Shown here: piece by piece, positions 1 to 11,360 of the stretch | How the letters are laid out: every line of letters begins with the position of its first letter | Position numbering within the stretch: the stretch's first letter is position 1 | DNA from: Entoloma clypeatum | Taxonomy: Eukaryota; Basidiomycota; Agaricomycetes; Agaricales; Entolomataceae | Direction: 5' to 3' | Length of the DNA stretch: 64,000 nucleotides | Assembly (NCBI GenBank): GCA_963565915.1 | Contig: OY751486.1 | Coordinates: 1,674,001 to 1,738,000 of the forward strand | Translations under genes and position numbers: made by a program | Notes under the pieces: model-generated | What the model was told of the DNA's origin: nothing | Databases searched by the model: none | What the model saw: the letters and a program-made list of their open reading frames with translations, nothing else

Positions 1-29
1 TTATCACTAGAGGATGCCAATCATCCTCT

Positions 30-3000
30 TCACTGTTGCTTGGACAGTTGAGCAGGGCGGCGGATGCCCTGCAGTTCCAGATACTGGTCAAGGGCTGCCA
101 AGTCCTTGCATGACGACTGCGGCTCCCACATTGTGTCGCCTAAACTCCATCAAACCTCAAACTCGAGGTTCCCGCCGTTCCACCGATGGCCCAACAGTTC
201 CTCTACGAACCACTCAGCGTTGTCAGGCGCGCCAAAGTCATAGGGCTCTGGATGAACCCTGTTAGGGAATAAGGCGTCATTCGACATCTCGTACGGTCGC
301 AAAAGAGACACATGGAACATTGGATGTATCCGTCATTCCTGGAGCGCAACCGGGAGCTCCAACACATACATCGAGGTCTCCGATCTCGCTCTCAATATTT
401 TGTAGGGACCTACATTCTTAGGGCAAAGTTTTCTTGCCCTACCTTGTAGTTCCGGCTCTGCCGTACGCCTCTCGTTCACGTATTTCGCCTGAAAGGCCTG
501 CGATTCTATAATCATGTCATGTGCATCCGCCAGGTTCTGGAGAGCCTGAAGCGCAAAGTCCCTGATACCCTTTGGGATAGCCTCGTCTGACCGTATTTCT
601 TTCAACATGGAGGGCATATGTCCTCCGTTCAACTCAAACGGAGCGTACCCCGTCGTTCCTGATATGCTCACATTTATTGCGAACTCCGTAAGGTCCACCC
701 TGTCCACCCAGTCCTTCTGGTCATGACGGACAACCGTACAGAAAATCTGGCCAACACTTCTGTTGGCCCGTTCTGTCTGTCCGTCGGTTTGTGGGTGGAA
801 GGATGTCGACATTAGGAGCTTAGCTCCCAACATCCTGTGTAGCTCACGCCACCATTTTGACGTGAATTTCGAATCTCAATCGCTCACGATCGAGCTAGGG
901 AGTCCGTACAGGCACACGATTTCCCTACGATACACCCACGAAAGCTCCGATGCTTTCATATTGGTGCATACCGGGATGAGATGCACCATGCTCGTCATTC
1001 GGCAGATAACCACCCATAGGTAGTTATACCCCTTGGACTCCGGGAATGGGCCCACAAAGTCCATTCCTATGGAGTCCCAAGGCTTCATTGGGACGGGGAG
1101 TGGGTGGATTTTTCCCATAGGGGGTCGGTTCAACCCCTTCGCTTGCTGGCAGGACTCACAAGTCCTGCAGAACATCCTGGTGTCCTTCATGATGCCAGGC
1201 CACCAGTACCAACAGCGAACATAATCTGCTGTCTTCTGCTCCCCAAAGTGCCCCAGGGTCTCATGGGCTTGGGCCAAGATTTCCTGGACCAATTCATGAT
1301 CCCGGGGTACACACAGGACCTCCTCCCCGATGAGGTTCTTGGTCCACAGGAGCCCACCTGCCACTCGGAAGGCTTTGTAGTCCTCTGGGTGTTCTTTTAT
1401 CTAGTCGAACAATTTGTCCGACGAGTATCCCGTCTGTACGTGCTCCCTGAATGTGTCATTGTCTTTAGCCAACGGGGGCAGGTCCATGTTACGGCGAAGC
1501 AAGGCTTCGCCCAGCGTTTTGTTCCCCTCAGATAAGGGAACATGGGCGCTACCACTAGTTGCAACTGTGCCCAGGACCTCACTAACCGGCGCTTTCGGGC
1601 CAGCCATAACTTCCGCTTCAATAAAGCGCTCCTCCTGGCGTTCCTGTAATCGCCTACTGTGACGCATCCCTGTGTCTTGCATAGCGCGTATCTCTACCAC
1701 GCGCTTGACAACCTCCTGGTACCTTTCAAGGGGAAGATCTTCTGAGTCCATTCGTACGTCTGCGCAGATGTACTCGTTCGTGCTATGGACCTCCTCGTTG
1801 ATGTCGTTCTTGTAATAGCGAGACAGGCAGTCCGCCACTTTGTTTAACTCGCCCTTGACATACGTTATGTCAAAGTTAAATCGCGACAGGTAGTCCATCC
1901 ACCTGCGCTGTCAGTTCGTCAACCGATTTTGAGTCTTGAAGAACTCAAGAGCTTTATGATCCGTGATGACATGGACCTTGTAGCCAATCAACTTGTCCTC
2001 CCACTTCTGGAGGGCCTCAAGAATAGCTAGTGTCTCAAGTTCATGCACAGCATAGTTTCGCTGGGCATTTGTGAACTTTTTAGACATAAACCCCGCTGGG
2101 CAACATGTCTTCCATGTTGGGCCTTGTCCATACATGGCCCCAATGCCTGACTTTGAGGCGTCGCATATGAGCCAAGTGAGACAGATACGTTTTATCATGT
2201 TGAAACACCACTGGTGGATAGGGCGCCACATAAATGGGGCGCCATTTTGTGTCATCGCTAATAACGGTCCTGTATAAGCCGTTATATCGGGCAGATATGC
2301 ACCGATGTAATTAATTAATCCAACAAGTCTTTGAATGTCGTTATAGTTTCTAGAGACTCTCCAATCCCTAATGCGAGCTAGCTTATCAGCATCTACGTGT
2401 ATTCCTTCTCGGTCAATTATATGACCGAGACAATCCACGCGCTCTGCGTACAAGTCGCATTTCTTCCATTTGAGGTACAACTTTTCGTCCCTCAGTCGTT
2501 CAAACACGACCCGGAGGTGCTCCTCGTGCTCCTCTATACTGTTGGAGTAGACAAATATGTCGTCTAAGTATATGTGCATGAAACGCCCTATGGCGTCTCT
2601 GAATATACATGTCATCAGCCGTTGGAACGTTGCGGGGGCATTACAGTCCCCTATCCACATTATGTGGCTCATATATGTTCCCGTTATGGTCGCAAAAGCA
2701 TTCTTTGCGACGTCCTCAATTCGAACACGTACTTGTTCGAACGCGTCCATTAGGTCAATTTTTGACCTAATCTTTGCTCGGGCAACATCTTCCCGAATAA
2801 TGTCTTGTTCTGGCAGAGGTGTCATGTCCTTGATCGTATTGTTGTTTCTTTGATGGGCATCTACCACCGTCCTTAACCTGCCATCCCGCTTGGATAGGCA
2901 TAAAAGTGGGGCTGCTTGTGTCACTGACTTAGGCTCCCACCAACCGGCATCAACATACCGGTTGATTTTCTCATACAATTCCTCTCTAAGTGAGTGAGGA

Positions 3001-5288
3001 CATCGCGGCGTATGATACGTATACCGCTTGTGGTCATCATAGAGGTGGATCTCATGATTCACCTCACGCCAGGGTGGTAATTCACCCCGAGTCCCATTTA
3101 CTATGTCCTGGAACTCGTCGCACCATTGCTTGCGCAATCTGGGATAGTCGTGATGCAAGAGGCATTGCTTCGCCTTTGCTACACCCGACTTCTTCGTGAC
3201 AGGCTTCTGAAACCTGTCTATCAGCTTTTTTAAGCGGGCGTCTGTATCGTCCGCTCCTAGTTGAGATCTCTCCGATTCTAGTCAATTTAATCGCTCCATC
3301 CCAGGGCGATCCAGTTCGTACAGGTGTACAAACGCCTCAGGCATGGTCTCCTCCGATTCCATTGCCATGTGATAGTGCATTGAGGGTTCCTTTTGCCCCT
3401 CATTTGCACACATGGTTGCCACCATTTCATTCCATTCTTGTGGCATCCGTGGGTCATGGACCCACTCATACCGACGCTTGGGTATTGGTGCATCCCATAG
3501 TGCCTTTACATGAGCAACATGCTCTCGCTCCTGTTGAACCCTTTGCCCACCATTATTGGCGGTCGGTTCAACATATTGATGGAGACGCTCTCCATCGCTT
3601 GATTCTGGATAAACTTTCGACAGGGCAAACGTAGTATCCATCATTTCTTTCGGTATTACTATCTGGGGGATAGGCACTTCCCCCCCCTCAAGAGTACACT
3701 CGTACTCTTCTTTTCTCAAGAGGATCACTTTCGCTTCCTCTGGCAACACGTCCACCTGTGGACTTGCATCGACATCGGGCACTTCCTCTAATGTTGGCCG
3801 ATGCCTATCCAACGCTAGTCAATCCTGGCACTTATCAATGGACCGATAGTGTCGCACTCGGTCATCCATGTCCGGAATAGTGACTCTAACTGCGGGTGTA
3901 GCAACGCCCGCGACGATCACTCAATCCTTCTCAAAGTCGAGCTGCACCCGGTACTTCCTCATAAACGGAGTACCTATGATCATATCATAGCGGTCGAAGT
4001 TGGCCATGTCCGCATACATCTCAGCGGACATCTTTTGGTGGGCAATTCAATCCACCATTGTTTCCGCCCTGGGAACATACCCCAGTTTGGGCAGCTCTTG
4101 TGTTCCTTTCAGAAATGACTGTCCCATTGGCCCCTGTTGCAACCCTGCGGGTACTGACCATGAATCAACTGTGGTGCTTGCGTGGTCCATTTTGTGTGGG
4201 TCAATTCGCCCCACTTCAGCGATCCTCTGGGTTGCTTTCATCCGCTTCTCGAAACTCATCCAAGTTTCCCCCACTTGTCTGGGCACGGAGATCTGTCCCA
4301 TGGCGACCTCGATGTTGAGGTCGCGTGCTGTGGTATTGCCCAACTGGATGGGGGCATCGTCCTGCTCGAGCGATGCTCGCTGCACCACCGTTGGGCCTTG
4401 GGGAAAGTTGCTTTCCCCTTTGAGGTCTAAACCTTCTAAGTCCTCATAATATTTGTCGTGCACAATCGTCGGCGCAACGGGTTCAGGGGTTAGGATGCTT
4501 TGCAGCTGCATCTTTATAAACCTCTGCAATGTTTTTAAAAACATTGTTGGATGGTTTTGGGGCGAGACTACTCCTGGCCCCATCTCGACAAGTAATTTGT
4601 CGACTTCGTTTTGAACGGCTCTTACCACCCGTTCTTGCTGGGTTCTACTTTGAATCCCAGCCTCATTAAATATAACCTCGATTCCGATTTTGAGTCTATG
4701 ATCGCCCGAAATTGGAATGAAGGGAGGCTCCACACTAGGAACCTCCGCAGTGACTTGTCGCTGCCTATAGCCTACTATGGGTGAGAACTGCTGCCTTTCT
4801 TTGGGAGGTGGTGGAGGGAGCGCTCCTGAGTTGTAGTGCCCCGGCATTGCCGTTTGAGGGATTGAAAATCCCTCCTTAGCTCTTGGGCTGCCTTGAGCCA
4901 AGAAGCTAGTCTTTGTACCCAAGACCACTTTGGGTTGCAGCACATGTATAGGCATAACATACGCCTCTCTGGTGCCCGCAACTCTTAGAGTATCGGGTGA
5001 GCCAAGAAAGCCCTTTGAGCTATACTGGCTATTGGAGCTCATGAGCGAGTTCCTGGCCGTGCTACGTATCGCTCATCCTAAAACTGACTCGGAAGCTTCT
5101 GAAACACTTCCACACGTAGGCCGCTGACCTACATATCGGGGTACCACTTCAGCGCGGCCTCTCGTATGTGACGTGGCAGTCTCTAATTTGACTGCCATAG
5201 CTACTACTGGATTTCCAGCTGAGGGAACTACTGTTCCCTCGGTAGGTCTGACCGTATTACGGCCTGGGGAAGACTCGTGTTTTCCCAT
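30..5288 (-). pseudogene. Ty3/gypsy gag-pol polyprotein with ten nonsense codons (element G1)
   Basis: One frame runs from a Met at 5288 to a stop at 30-32, about 1,750 codons with no frameshift. It is broken only by stops whose left coordinates are 5073, 4047, 3921, 3819, 3282, 1911, 1401, 876, 333 and 150. Nine are TGA and one (1401) is TAG. In order on the minus strand: a Pro/Gln-rich gag-like part (5288-4050); a retropepsin C-terminal piece (YDMIIGTPF near 3980); reverse transcriptase with YLDD near 2570; RNase H to about 1915; integrase HHCC finger and catalytic core (1364-650, [12 protein letters not shown]); and a chromodomain-like tail (about 330-60). No capsid, zinc knuckle or protease DSG motif is visible, so an in-frame internal deletion is likely. 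The 3' LTR lies outside the window. Domain identities are secure; the gag assignment is weaker. Confidence 0.9.
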
Positions 5289-5735
5289 GAATGTCGAGAT
5301 AAGGTTTTACCTTTAGTGTTGCCGAAAAGCGTGGCGACACGTCGACAATTTTTGCCATTTTCGGTTGTAAGAGTCTAAGGGAGTATAGAACCAGTAGGAT
5401 AGTTTAAAATATGTAACATGTCGTTACAGGGAGCTCTGAATACCTCACGTAGCACGGAGTAAACTAGACCAGTGAATGGATTGCTAGGGTACTTGTGCAG
5501 GTGTGAAGATAAGGGCTGGGGCTTATGCAAGGTAAACAACTACCTAAATAGGGTTTGCCGTGAAGCCCTAGCCAAACAACACCAGATCCATTACACACGG
5601 TTTGGGCATCGAGAGTACAAGTTTTGACAATGTGCATTGCTCGGCATTGACTGCCGAGCATTTTTGGCAATCGCCGAAACTCAAACCATAAGTTGATTGC
5701 CAGCAAAACATTCCCACAGCGTTTTTTTCCCCCAC
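5289..5735. other. G1 upstream flank with a hairpin; no gene seen
   Basis: This should hold the 5' leader and LTR of G1, but I found no matching LTR in the window and could not place its ends. A perfect 8-bp hairpin lies at 5639-5659 (GCTCGGCA, 5-nt loop, TGCCGAGC). The small ORFs here show no family features. Confidence 0.4.
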
Positions 5736-5739
5736 CTCC

Positions 5740-6010
5740 ACTCCATCTGGCCACCACCTCTGCCCAATGGCCACCACTCATGCCCAACAGCCCACACTCA
5801 TGCCCACTGGCGGCCTCTAATGCCCAACACCATCCACTCGCGCCCAATGCTGTCCCTTTGAGCCCAATGGCCTCGACTCATGCCTAACACCCTGCCTTCG
5901 AGCCCAACAGCCCCCCACTCGTCTCACTCGCGCCCAACGGCGTCCACTCATGCCCAACATGCCCACTCGCGCTCAAGGATGCCCAACGTGTCGCGTCCAC
6001 TCACGCCCAA
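5740..6010. repeat. Degenerate tandem repeat, unit about CACTCGCGCCCAACGGC
   Basis: About a dozen imperfect copies of a unit near 20-25 bp built on GCCCAAYGGC and CACTCRYGCCCAA. The reverse complement of the same unit recurs at 19135-19290, so this is a dispersed family and not a local slippage product. Open frames here are by-products of the repeat. Confidence 0.7.
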
Positions 6011-6084
6011 CGGCGTCAGACGGCGAGACTCAGACAATATGCACATGCGCCGTCCAGTAGCACACTTGTAGCCTAGTACAGTAC

Positions 6085-6274
6085 ATATTACGAGTCTGGA
6101 CCGGTTTAAACCGGTCCAGTCTCATCAGACCTGAATACATGGACTGGTCAGACCGGTCTCTCACCAGTCTGGTCCGGTTTTCTAAGGTGACTATGTAAAA
6201 TTGAGACCGGTGCGGTCCTCGGTCCTTCCTTTTGGGGGGTCAAAAACAAGACCAAACCGAACTTTCAATCACTA
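6085..6274. mobile_element. hAT-like MITE fragment inserted in gypsy G2
   Basis: Rich in ACCGGT/ACCGGTTT. It ends in GACCAAACCGAACTTTC followed by a CACTA terminus, which matches the right end of the MITE at 8004-8528. The CACTA end abuts the gypsy G2 reading frame directly at 6275. The left end is unclear and no target duplication was found, so this is a relative or partial copy of the family seen whole at 33232-33832. Confidence 0.55.
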
Positions 6275-8003
6275 GGTCCATCCAGATTCCGTTTTTCCCA
6301 ATAGTTAATCCCAAGAACTCTATTTTGTCTCTATGAAAGAAACATTTTTCTGGTTTCAAGAATAAATTGTTTTCTCGTAATCTTTTCAAAACTTCTTCCA
6401 CTATGGTGTCATGCCCTTCCTTTCCTTCTGTTGCCACCAATATATCATTGATATAAATAACCACATATCCCTGGTCGATCAAGTCCCTAAAGATATTGTT
6501 TATCATGGTCTGGAACGTGCTCGGGGAATTATTCAATCCAAAAAACATGATTGTCGGTTCAAAGGCTCCATCAGGGGTCGTAAATGCCGCTTTCCACTCG
6601 TCTCCCTCCTTGATGCGCACATTGTTGTATCCCCATCTGAGATCCATCTTGGTGAACCTTTTCTTCCCTTTTAACTTATTGATCAACTCCGGAATTAACG
6701 GGAGCGGATAATTATTTCGAACAGTCCAGCTATTAATATATTGGTAATCCTGTACCATTCGTTTCTTTCCATCTTTTTTGGGTATAAAGAACACCAGCGA
6801 GGTTTGTGATGACTTGGTAGGTCTGATATATCCTTTACGTAATTGCTCGTTCACGAACTCAGATACTTCTTTCCTTTCTTCCGGTGACAGTGGGTAAACC
6901 TTAGCCTTCTTTGGGATGAAATCGGGCTTTAAGTCTATGGCATGATCCCAAGGTTTCCGAATCGGTAATCTTTCTGATGCCTTTTTCTCGAAGACAGATA
7001 AATATGGGTGATATTTACGAGGCACTTTCTGCTCTGCAGATTCCTCTTGCATAGGTTCCATCTTTGCTCCTCTGATCATATGAATAACTTCCTCTGGTAT
7101 ACTTCCTTCATCCACATTTATGGCTTCAATAATTCTTCTGCCCCATTTAGCTCTTTTATCTAAGTAGTGCGTTCTACGCATTCCACATTCTTCTGGACAT
7201 TGTGATAGTTTAATGTTTCCATGTTCCCAATCAATTTCTGGGTTATGGCGTTTCAACCAGGTGTGTCCCACAATAATTTTAGCTTTCCCCAAATTACATG
7301 CTTCAAACACCGCTATTTCCACATGCCCTTTGTGTCGCATAGCCAGAACCGCTTCATGTGTGATTGAGCCTCCTTGGTTAAGCGTGCCATCCATGTTGTA
7401 CACCCAAATAGGAAATGGTAGTTCCCTTAATTTAATGTTGTTTTTCTTGGCGAAGTCCACATCAATAAACATTCCTGTTGCCCCTGAGTCCAATAAAGCT
7501 TCAACATCGAAAGTACGTTTGTCCCGCAGTGTTTCCAGCGTGATCTTCATCATGAGCTCCTTTTCCAAAGAAGCTGATCTAATAAATGATGGTTCCCCCA
7601 TTGAGTCCGTTTGCCTATTTAAATTATCTGATTCTTCTGAACAGGGAATTAAGCATTCATCCATAGGGGACGAACCAAGCCTCATTTCCAAGGGCTCCCC
7701 AATGATATAATTTACAAGTGTATCTAAGTCCGATTCATTTTTTCTTGGTTTTTCTCTCCTAGGTTTATCTAATAGTATTTTATTGTACATAACTGCTGCG
7801 TCCAAAAGTTTCTGAAACCATGATTTTACAGTGTCTTTATGTATATAAGAGTCTATAGGCAATTGTTCATAACAATTTGTCAGAGCCAGCGGGGGATTTA
7901 CTGGTTGACATTTACAAAACCCTGCTGCCCTGCAGCTTGTCCATTGGGATTCAGCGCAGGCGTGCCATTCACACCCATTTGTCCATTTGTGGCTTGACAT
8001 GCC
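6275..8003 (-). pseudogene. Ty3/gypsy protease-reverse transcriptase fragment (G2), RT active site YIND
   Basis: A long open frame begins at 8000 and stays coding for gypsy pol down to the MITE junction near 6275. The retropepsin motif LLDSGATG lies at residues 170-176, followed by the retropepsin tail and RT fingers/palm ([20 protein letters not shown]). The RT catalytic motif reads YIND (516-519) where family members have a Y-x-DD box. The codon is AAT where GAT is expected, as from CpG decay on the other strand. RT is cut after EFLGLTIGKNGI by the MITE, so the last residues of the ORF are MITE-derived. RNase H and integrase are absent, and the upstream side is cut by the MITE at 8004. Dead despite having no premature stop. 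Confidence 0.85.
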
Positions 8004-8528
8004 CGCGGTCTCGGTCTATAAGGTTTTGGATCACAACCGGTTTCTGGTTCGTCCTTTTTCAGGATTTTAAGAGACCGCTAAAAAACCAGTTTGAACCGGT
8101 CTTTGACCAAAGGTCACCCACAGTTGGTATACTCACCAACTGCAGTTAAACTCCGAGTTTTCAGTGATTCTTTGACCAATTTCTGACATGAAAAGAATTT
8201 AAAAAAAAACCGCAGTTGGTATACTGACGAACTGCAGTTCAATCTTGAATTTTTCGATGATTCTTTGATATCAAAAACCCAAATAAAGTCAAACAATCAT
8301 CAAAAACTCAAAAAACACACCGCGGTTGGTGAGTATACCAACTGTGGGTGAAGACCGGTCTGAACCGGTCTTGGTTTCATTCTATCTGAGAAACAGAACC
8401 GGTATGACTGGTTTCACACCGGTTCGGTCTCGTTTTTACAATTTTGGTAAATTTAAGAAACCTATACCGGTCTTGGTTCTTCTTTTTGGAGGGTCAAAAA
8501 CGAGACCAGACCGAACTTTCAAACACTA
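8004..8528 (+). mobile_element. hAT-like MITE copy A, 5'-truncated
   Basis: Same sequence as the complete copy at 33232-33832 but lacking about its first 75 bp, where it joins gypsy G2. It keeps three internal palindromes (about 8111-8140, 8210-8240, 8320-8350) built on CAGTTGG/CCAACTG around GGTATACT. It ends in TTTCAAACACTA at 8528. Non-coding. Confidence 0.75.
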
Positions 8529-9061
8529 AATACCCCTACGTGCACTGGACTGGTCGAATCGTGATATTGAGGAGTCGGGGATTGGAACACCTGTTGCGAA
8601 CTAGACGTGTACGGTCTTCTCTTTCCAAACCATCACACATGCCAGCAACTTCCCCAAAGGTTAGATGTGTCGGCCTTTGGTCACCTCAACACGGGATGGG
8701 CTCAATGCTTCCCTGTGTGTCTCAAACGGCAACACTAGTTATAATGGGTGTACCAAGTGTTTCTCTTCTTATCCCTGAAGTCTGGGAGGTCCCCCTTAAC
8801 GCTAGGGTCCGTGTATAGTACTTTTGATGAAAAAGCATGAAACAGCAAAGTTGAAATGGAGGAAAGGGAAGTGAGTTTGGGCGGGCGAGTTTAGAGCTTG
8901 TTCTTTTGTTGAGGCGACGCTAAGTCTAACAACGTCGCGAGCCCAAACATCTGAACTTAGAGGAAAAAACATGGAAAGATGATGAAGGTGCTGTATTGCC
9001 AAGAGACCCAGCAGGAATCTCAAGAGAACAAGCTATCGAATACAAGTGAAAGTACCCTACT
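8529..9061. other. Unassigned stretch, no gene seen
   Basis: No repeat shared with the rest of the window and no ORF with recognisable features. It may be the pre-insertion host sequence of the first Tc1 copy. Confidence 0.3.
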
Positions 9062-9063
9062 TA

Positions 9064-10682
9064 CAGTGCCTCACAAAACTGATTCAATGTTTGCTACTTT
9101 GTGAATACCTTCAAAATAACTTTGCAGATAATGCCAATCAAAAGAAGGTATTGGTACCTGGTTAAAATTTCTGCTTCAGGACTCTCGGAATCTGCAATAA
9201 TTATGTAATTCCCATAAGAAATGATCAATATATGATCAAATTACTCCAGGGACTCATTGAATCAGTTTTGTGAGTATGTACAATAAATACAGTATTTTAT
9301 ACTTTAGTACTTGGTATTACCCTCCTTAGCTTTGATTACTGCCTCTACCCTTCTTGGCATACTTTCTATCAGGTTTTGACACACTTCTGGCTCTATATTA
9401 TTCCACACCTCTGCTGCTCTGTCCCAAATCTCCCAGACTCCCTTGGGTGGTGTTGGATATTCATTCAACTTCCTTTTAATATGAACCCAGAGGTGTTCAA
9501 TAGGATTGAGGTCTGGGGACTGTGCAGGCCAATCCAGCAGAGCAATATTCTTGCTGTCCATCCATTTTTTGGCCTTCTTGGAGGTGTGCTTGGGGTCATT
9601 GTCCTGCTGAAAAATGATCTCCTCTTCAGAGATTCCACTCTCCTCCATGCTGGGCAGCAAATTGTCCTCCAAAATGGACACATACTGATCAGCATCCATC
9701 CTCCCCTCAACCTCTGCAAGTCTCCCCACACCTTCCCAACCCATACAACCCCAAACCATAATATTTCCTCCCCCAAACTTGACTGTGCCCTGAACCTCTC
9801 TTTCAATAAGCCCCTCACCCTTCTTTCTCCAGACCCATTCCTTGCCATCTGACCCAAACCTGTTGATTTTGGTCTCATCTGACCAAATGACCCTCTTCCA
9901 GTCCTCCACTGTCCATTTCCTGTGCTTCATAGCAAATGCCAACCGCCTCTTCCGATGTATGGCCTTTAAGAAAGGTCTTTTCTTCTTTGTTACAGCCTTG
10001 AATTCATGTTTTCTGAGAACCCTTCTCACAGTTTCTGGGGAGACAGGATTGGAGATGACAGTGTTGATGTGTTTGGTAGCCTGCACAGCATTGGAGGCTC
10101 TCCCTGAGGTGATTTGTGAAAGTATGTTTCGTGTGTTGGTGGGAGAAAGCTTGGATGGACGACCACCAGAAGAGAGACTGCGATGAGGAAGAAGATTCTG
10201 AAGCACTCTGGAGACAGTTGGTTGGCTGACACCCAGGTTAGAGGCAATATGACGAGTGGAGTGACCATTGGAGGCCAGAGAAAGAATGTTTTCCTTGTGG
10301 GAAGAGGAGATAGGGCACATGATTAATTATGGAGGCTGTTGAGGTTGGATTCTTCTTATACAACTTTCCTTGACAACCCATCAGGGTTCTATTCAAGTTC
10401 CATCAGTAAGTCATGACAACTGGTTACCATACAACCAGTGAAGCATTTGATTCTGATAATTGCCATAGGTACTCACAAAACTGATTCAATGAGTTGCTGA
10501 TTTAATTTAATCATATCTCCATGGATTCTGATCTAAATCATATGATTTTTTTATATTCTGAAAGCCCTGAAGTAGGGCTTTCAATTATATACCAAAGGTT
10601 TAATTCAATTGGTATTCTTTGCAGAGTTATCTTGAAGGTATTCAAAAAGCAACAAACATTGAATCAGTTTTGTGAGGCACTG
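9064..10682 (-). mobile_element. Tc1/mariner element copy 1, complete
   Basis: 1,619 bp bounded by CAGTGCCTCACAAAAC and its inverse, with TA duplications at 9062-9063 and 10683-10684. Each end is itself palindromic: the outer CTCACAAAACTGATTCAATG is followed about 180 bp inward by its reverse complement (near 9250-9275 and 10471-10493). One transposase ORF fills the middle. Copy 2 at 15244-16862 is inverted and the same length. The ends, TA target and ORF all agree with a Tc1 element. Confidence 0.95.
9304..10320 (-). CDS. Tc1/mariner DD34E transposase, copy 1
   Basis: A 338-residue cut-and-paste transposase, normal length for Tc1. Two helix-turn-helix units (about 8-45 and 60-108) flank a GRPSK linker (53-57), which corresponds to the AT-hook-like GRPR motif of the family. 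Catalytic residues are D148 (WSDET), D240 (QQDNDPKH) and E275 (PIEHLW), with 34 residues between the last two. A basic stretch TKKKRP (111-116) could serve nuclear entry. There is no frameshift or stop. It differs from copy 2 only near the C-terminus (AKEGNTKY here, AKGGNTKY there). The Met is placed just inside the inner repeat. Likely functional as a protein; activity is inference. Confidence 0.95.
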   Translation of the reverse strand: MCPISSSHKENILSLASNGHSTRHIASNLGVSQPTVSRVLQNLLPHRSLSSGGRPSKLSPTNTRNILSQITSGRASNAVQATKHINTVISNPVSPETVRRVLRKHEFKAVTKKKRPFLKAIHRKRRLAFAMKHRKWTVEDWKRVIWSDETKINRFGSDGKEWVWRKKGEGLIEREVQGTVKFGGGNIMVWGCMGWEGVGRLAEVEGRMDADQYVSILEDNLLPSMEESGISEEEIIFQQDNDPKHTSKKAKKWMDSKNIALLDWPAQSPDLNPIEHLWVHIKRKLNEYPTPPKGVWEIWDRAAEVWNNIEPEVCQNLIESMPRRVEAVIKAKEGNTKY

Positions 10683-10684
10683 TA

Positions 10685-11033
10685 TATATGTAAATACCAT
10701 GAGGCTGCGTTGAGGCAGCGTCATGCTGCGCGATTCTGGATCTTGCGCATCCTGCTGCATGATAATGATAAGATGTCCTCATGTACGATAAGATGTAGAT
10801 AAGATTGAGATAAGATAAAGTGAAAAGTGAAAATACGATCATAACAATTAATAAATAACCCCCCGCATAAGGCAGGGGAGAGACGATCTATACAAAATAC
10901 AAAAATTAATTAACAACCCCCCGCATAAGGCAGGGGGAGGTACGAGGCAAGGGGTTAGGTACAATGGAAGGGGGTAGGTAGGAACCAAGGGGTACGACAG
11001 GGAAGGGAGGGGACGTGGTGAGCGTTGGCGGCA
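10685..11033. repeat. GATAAGAT array and duplicated CCCCCCGCATAAGGCAGGGG
   Basis: About five GATAAGAT/GATAAGA units lie at 10765-10820. After them, CCCCCCGCATAAGGCAGGGG occurs twice (about 10859 and 10918). Each copy can fold as a C5/G5 hairpin. No gene. The tail-like repeat resembles the 3' end of some non-LTR elements, but no coding part adjoins it. Confidence 0.4.
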
Positions 11034-11360
11034 TTGAACCGCAGTTTGTCAGTATACCAACTGCGGTTTTTTTTTAAATGTTTTTGATGTCAGAAATTGG
11101 TCAAAGAATCACTGAAAACTCGGAGTTTAACTGCAGTTGGTGAGTATACCAACTGTGGGTGACTTTCAGTCAAAGACCGGTTTAAACTGGTTCAAACCGG
11201 TTTTTTAGCGGTCTCTGAAAATCCTGAAAAAAGACGAACCGGAAACCGGTTGTGATCCAAAACCTTATAGACCGAGACCGCGGTCCGATCTCAAAACCAG
11301 TTCATTACAGTCCGGTTTTGGTCCGGTTATAGGTTCTTGAGACCGAACCTTGAAACACTA
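11034..11360 (-). mobile_element. hAT-like MITE copy B, half element
   Basis: Reverse orientation to copies A and C. It starts in the middle of the element at a palindrome (CCGCAGTT...AACTGCGG) and runs to the GAAACACTA end at 11360. The other half is missing. Confidence 0.7.

Noticed and set aside
5464..5847. 127-residue minus-strand ORF in the G1 flank
   Set aside because: Overlaps the degenerate repeat; no recognised motif and no clear start context.
9376..9852. 158-residue ORF antisense to the Tc1 transposase
   Set aside because: Shadow of a conserved coding region; the identical shadow occurs in the second copy.
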